Part shown: positions 62,860-64,000 of the stretch, in pieces
Layout: every line of letters starts with the position of its first letter
Position numbering within the stretch: the stretch's first letter is position 1
NCBI RefSeq assembly: GCF_003096995.1
Contig: NZ_QENU01000002.1
Coordinates: 124,001 to 188,000 of the forward strand
Direction of reading: 5' to 3'
DNA length: 64,000 bases
Source: Alitibacter langaaensis DSM 22999
GTDB lineage: Bacteria; Pseudomonadota; Gammaproteobacteria; Enterobacterales; Pasteurellaceae
Position numbers and translations under genes: made by a program
Notes under the pieces: generated by a model
Database searches by the model: none
What the model saw: the letters and a program-made list of their open reading frames with translations, nothing else
Told to the model about the DNA's origin: nothing

Positions 62860-63037
62860 ATGAGCGCGAAATAGAATGTTTTCTAATGCGAAAATCAAGT
62901 TTGGTTCATTTAACTAGAGATAGCATGGGTTTTCTGATTGATCAAATTGGCTTTATTAACCATTTGCGCATAAAAGTGCGGTCAATTTTTTCACCGTTTT
63001 ATCAATCAATATTCCATTTATAGACGAAAATTTTCTC

Positions 63038-63066
63038 TCGACTATGCCCCTATCTTTCGATATAAT
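63038..63066 (+). promoter_or_regulatory. tig promoter
   Basis: TCGACT (63038-63043), a 17-nt spacer and TATAAT (63061-63066) stand 46 nt before the tig start. AAGGA precedes the ATG. Confidence 0.75.
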
Positions 63067-63112
63067 TCGCCAGTTTTTTACCTAATTTCATTCAATCTTA
63101 AAGGAAAACAGA

Positions 63113-64000
63113 ATGTCAACAATCGAAACAACTCAAGGTTTAGAGCGCCGCGTTACAATTACAATTCCAGCGGCAGAAGTAGAAACAGCAGTACGCGAAG
63201 AATTAAAACGTGCAGCACGCAATGTCCGTGTTGACGGTTTCCGTAAAGGTAAAGTGCCTGCTCAAATCGTTGAAAAACGTTTTGGTGCATCAGTACGTCA
63301 AGATGTATTAAATGACTTATTGCCACGTCATTTCTTTGATGTTGCATTCAAAGAAAAATTAAACCTTGCTGGTCGTCCAACTTTTGCAGTGGAAAACTAC
63401 GAAAACGGTCAAGATGTTGTATTTACAGCGACTTTTGAAGTTTATCCAGAAGTTGAATTAAAAGGTTTAGAAAATATTAAAGTGGAAAAAGCTATTGTTG
63501 AAATCACAGAAGCTGACATTGACAATATGGTGAATGTGTTACGCAAACAGCAAGCAACTTGGGCTGAAAGCACAGAAGCTGCAAAAGCAGATGATCGTGT
63601 AACGATTGATTTCGTTGGCTCAGTGGATGGCGAAGAATTTGAAGGTGGTAAAGCATCAGACTTCGTTCTTGCAATGGGACAAGGCCGTATGATTCCTGGT
63701 TTTGAAGACGGTATAGTTGGCAAAAAAGCGGGTGAGCAATTTGATATCAATGTAACATTCCCTGCGGAATATCATGCTGAAAACTTAAAAGGTAAAGACG
63801 CAAAATTTGCGATTACATTGAAAAAAGTAGAAAACCAAGTATTACCTGAATTAACCGATGAATTTGTTGCTAAATTTGGTCCAAATACAAAAACTGTGGC
63901 AGATTTACGCGCTGAAATCCAAAAAAATATGCAACGTGAATTGAAAAATGCATTAACTTCACGTGTAAAACAACAAGTAATTGATGGCTTAATCGCTGAG
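63113..64000 (+). CDS. tig: trigger factor, 3'-truncated by the window edge
   Basis: Ribosome-bound chaperone and peptidyl-prolyl isomerase. 296 codons are visible and the frame is open at the window end. The N-terminal ribosome-docking signature GFRKGKVP (about residues 43-50) is intact, followed by the FKBP-type PPIase domain (about 150-245, [19 protein letters not shown], shown in part) and the start of the C-terminal substrate-binding domain. ATG 63113 has AAGGA about 8 nt upstream. In enterobacteria clpP-clpX-lon follow; they would lie outside. Confidence 0.98.
   Translation, partial: MSTIETTQGLERRVTITIPAAEVETAVREELKRAARNVRVDGFRKGKVPAQIVEKRFGASVRQDVLNDLLPRHFFDVAFKEKLNLAGRPTFAVENYENGQDVVFTATFEVYPEVELKGLENIKVEKAIVEITEADIDNMVNVLRKQQATWAESTEAAKADDRVTIDFVGSVDGEEFEGGKASDFVLAMGQGRMIPGFEDGIVGKKAGEQFDINVTFPAEYHAENLKGKDAKFAITLKKVENQVLPELTDEFVAKFGPNTKTVADLRAEIQKNMQRELKNALTSRVKQQVIDGLIAE

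Noticed and set aside
62817..63023. 68-residue ORF between kbp and tig
   Set aside because: It begins at a non-ATG codon right after the kbp stop, spans the kbp terminator and a USS, and has no conserved feature.

Overview
This window is a chromosomal housekeeping segment from a member of the Pasteurellaceae. The main evidence is the very high density of the Haemophilus-type DNA uptake signal sequence (USS, core AAGTGCGGT and its complement) across genes and intergenic regions. Gene order and protein sequences are also gammaproteobacterial throughout. An intact nadV, encoding nicotinamide phosphoribosyltransferase, argues for a V-factor-independent species. Together with the Hin-type USS this makes Aggregatibacter (or a near relative) my best guess; that assignment is an inference. 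I see no prophage, insertion sequence, integron or CRISPR array.

Layout, left to right. 1-3.3 kb: 3' part of crp, a methyltransferase and a KefC-like antiporter. 3.3-11.1 kb: the divergent dnaA-dnaN-recF and rpmH-rnpA-yidD-yidC blocks, then mnmE. 11.1-15.4 kb: murJ, rpsT, ytjB/serB and yajQ. 15.5-19.5 kb: an iron/haem uptake module with a Fur-boxed TonB-dependent receptor and exbB-exbD-tonB. 19.6-31.6 kb: yqgA, ftsP-plsC, lpxH, cysZ, zipA-ligA, tdk-rlmB-rnr. 31.7-39.3 kb: nadV, an orphan yhcH, pnp-nlpI-deaD. 39.4-43.8 kb: a SulP transporter, tRNA-Ser(GGA), a preQ1-I riboswitch in front of yhhQ, and an MFS transporter. 43.8-49.6 kb: bamE-cpxR-cpxA with yejK upstream, and yejL-yejM on the other strand. 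49.7-55.5 kb: a deaminase-like amidohydrolase, hcp-hcr and glnA. 55.7-64 kb: typA, the rpsF-priB-rpsR-rplI operon, mltF with a newly noticed 50-residue basic ORF behind it, tRNA-Pro and tRNA-Arg, folD, kbp and the 5' part of tig.

Themes. The genes cover replication, tRNA/ribosome maturation, RNA decay (pnp, deaD, rnr), envelope biogenesis and stress (murJ, plsC, lpxH, yejM, nlpI, bamE-cpxRA, mltF), iron uptake, NAD salvage, queuosine precursor import and nitrosative stress defence. Many transcription units end at inverted USS pairs that form hairpins. Two such pairs sit in unexpected places: between cpxR and cpxA, and inside the rnr coding sequence.

I did not find a large undescribed system. 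The observations most worth testing are the preQ1 riboswitch upstream of yhhQ, the small basic ORF after mltF, the hairpin between cpxR and cpxA, and the poly-G tract at the end of cpxA.
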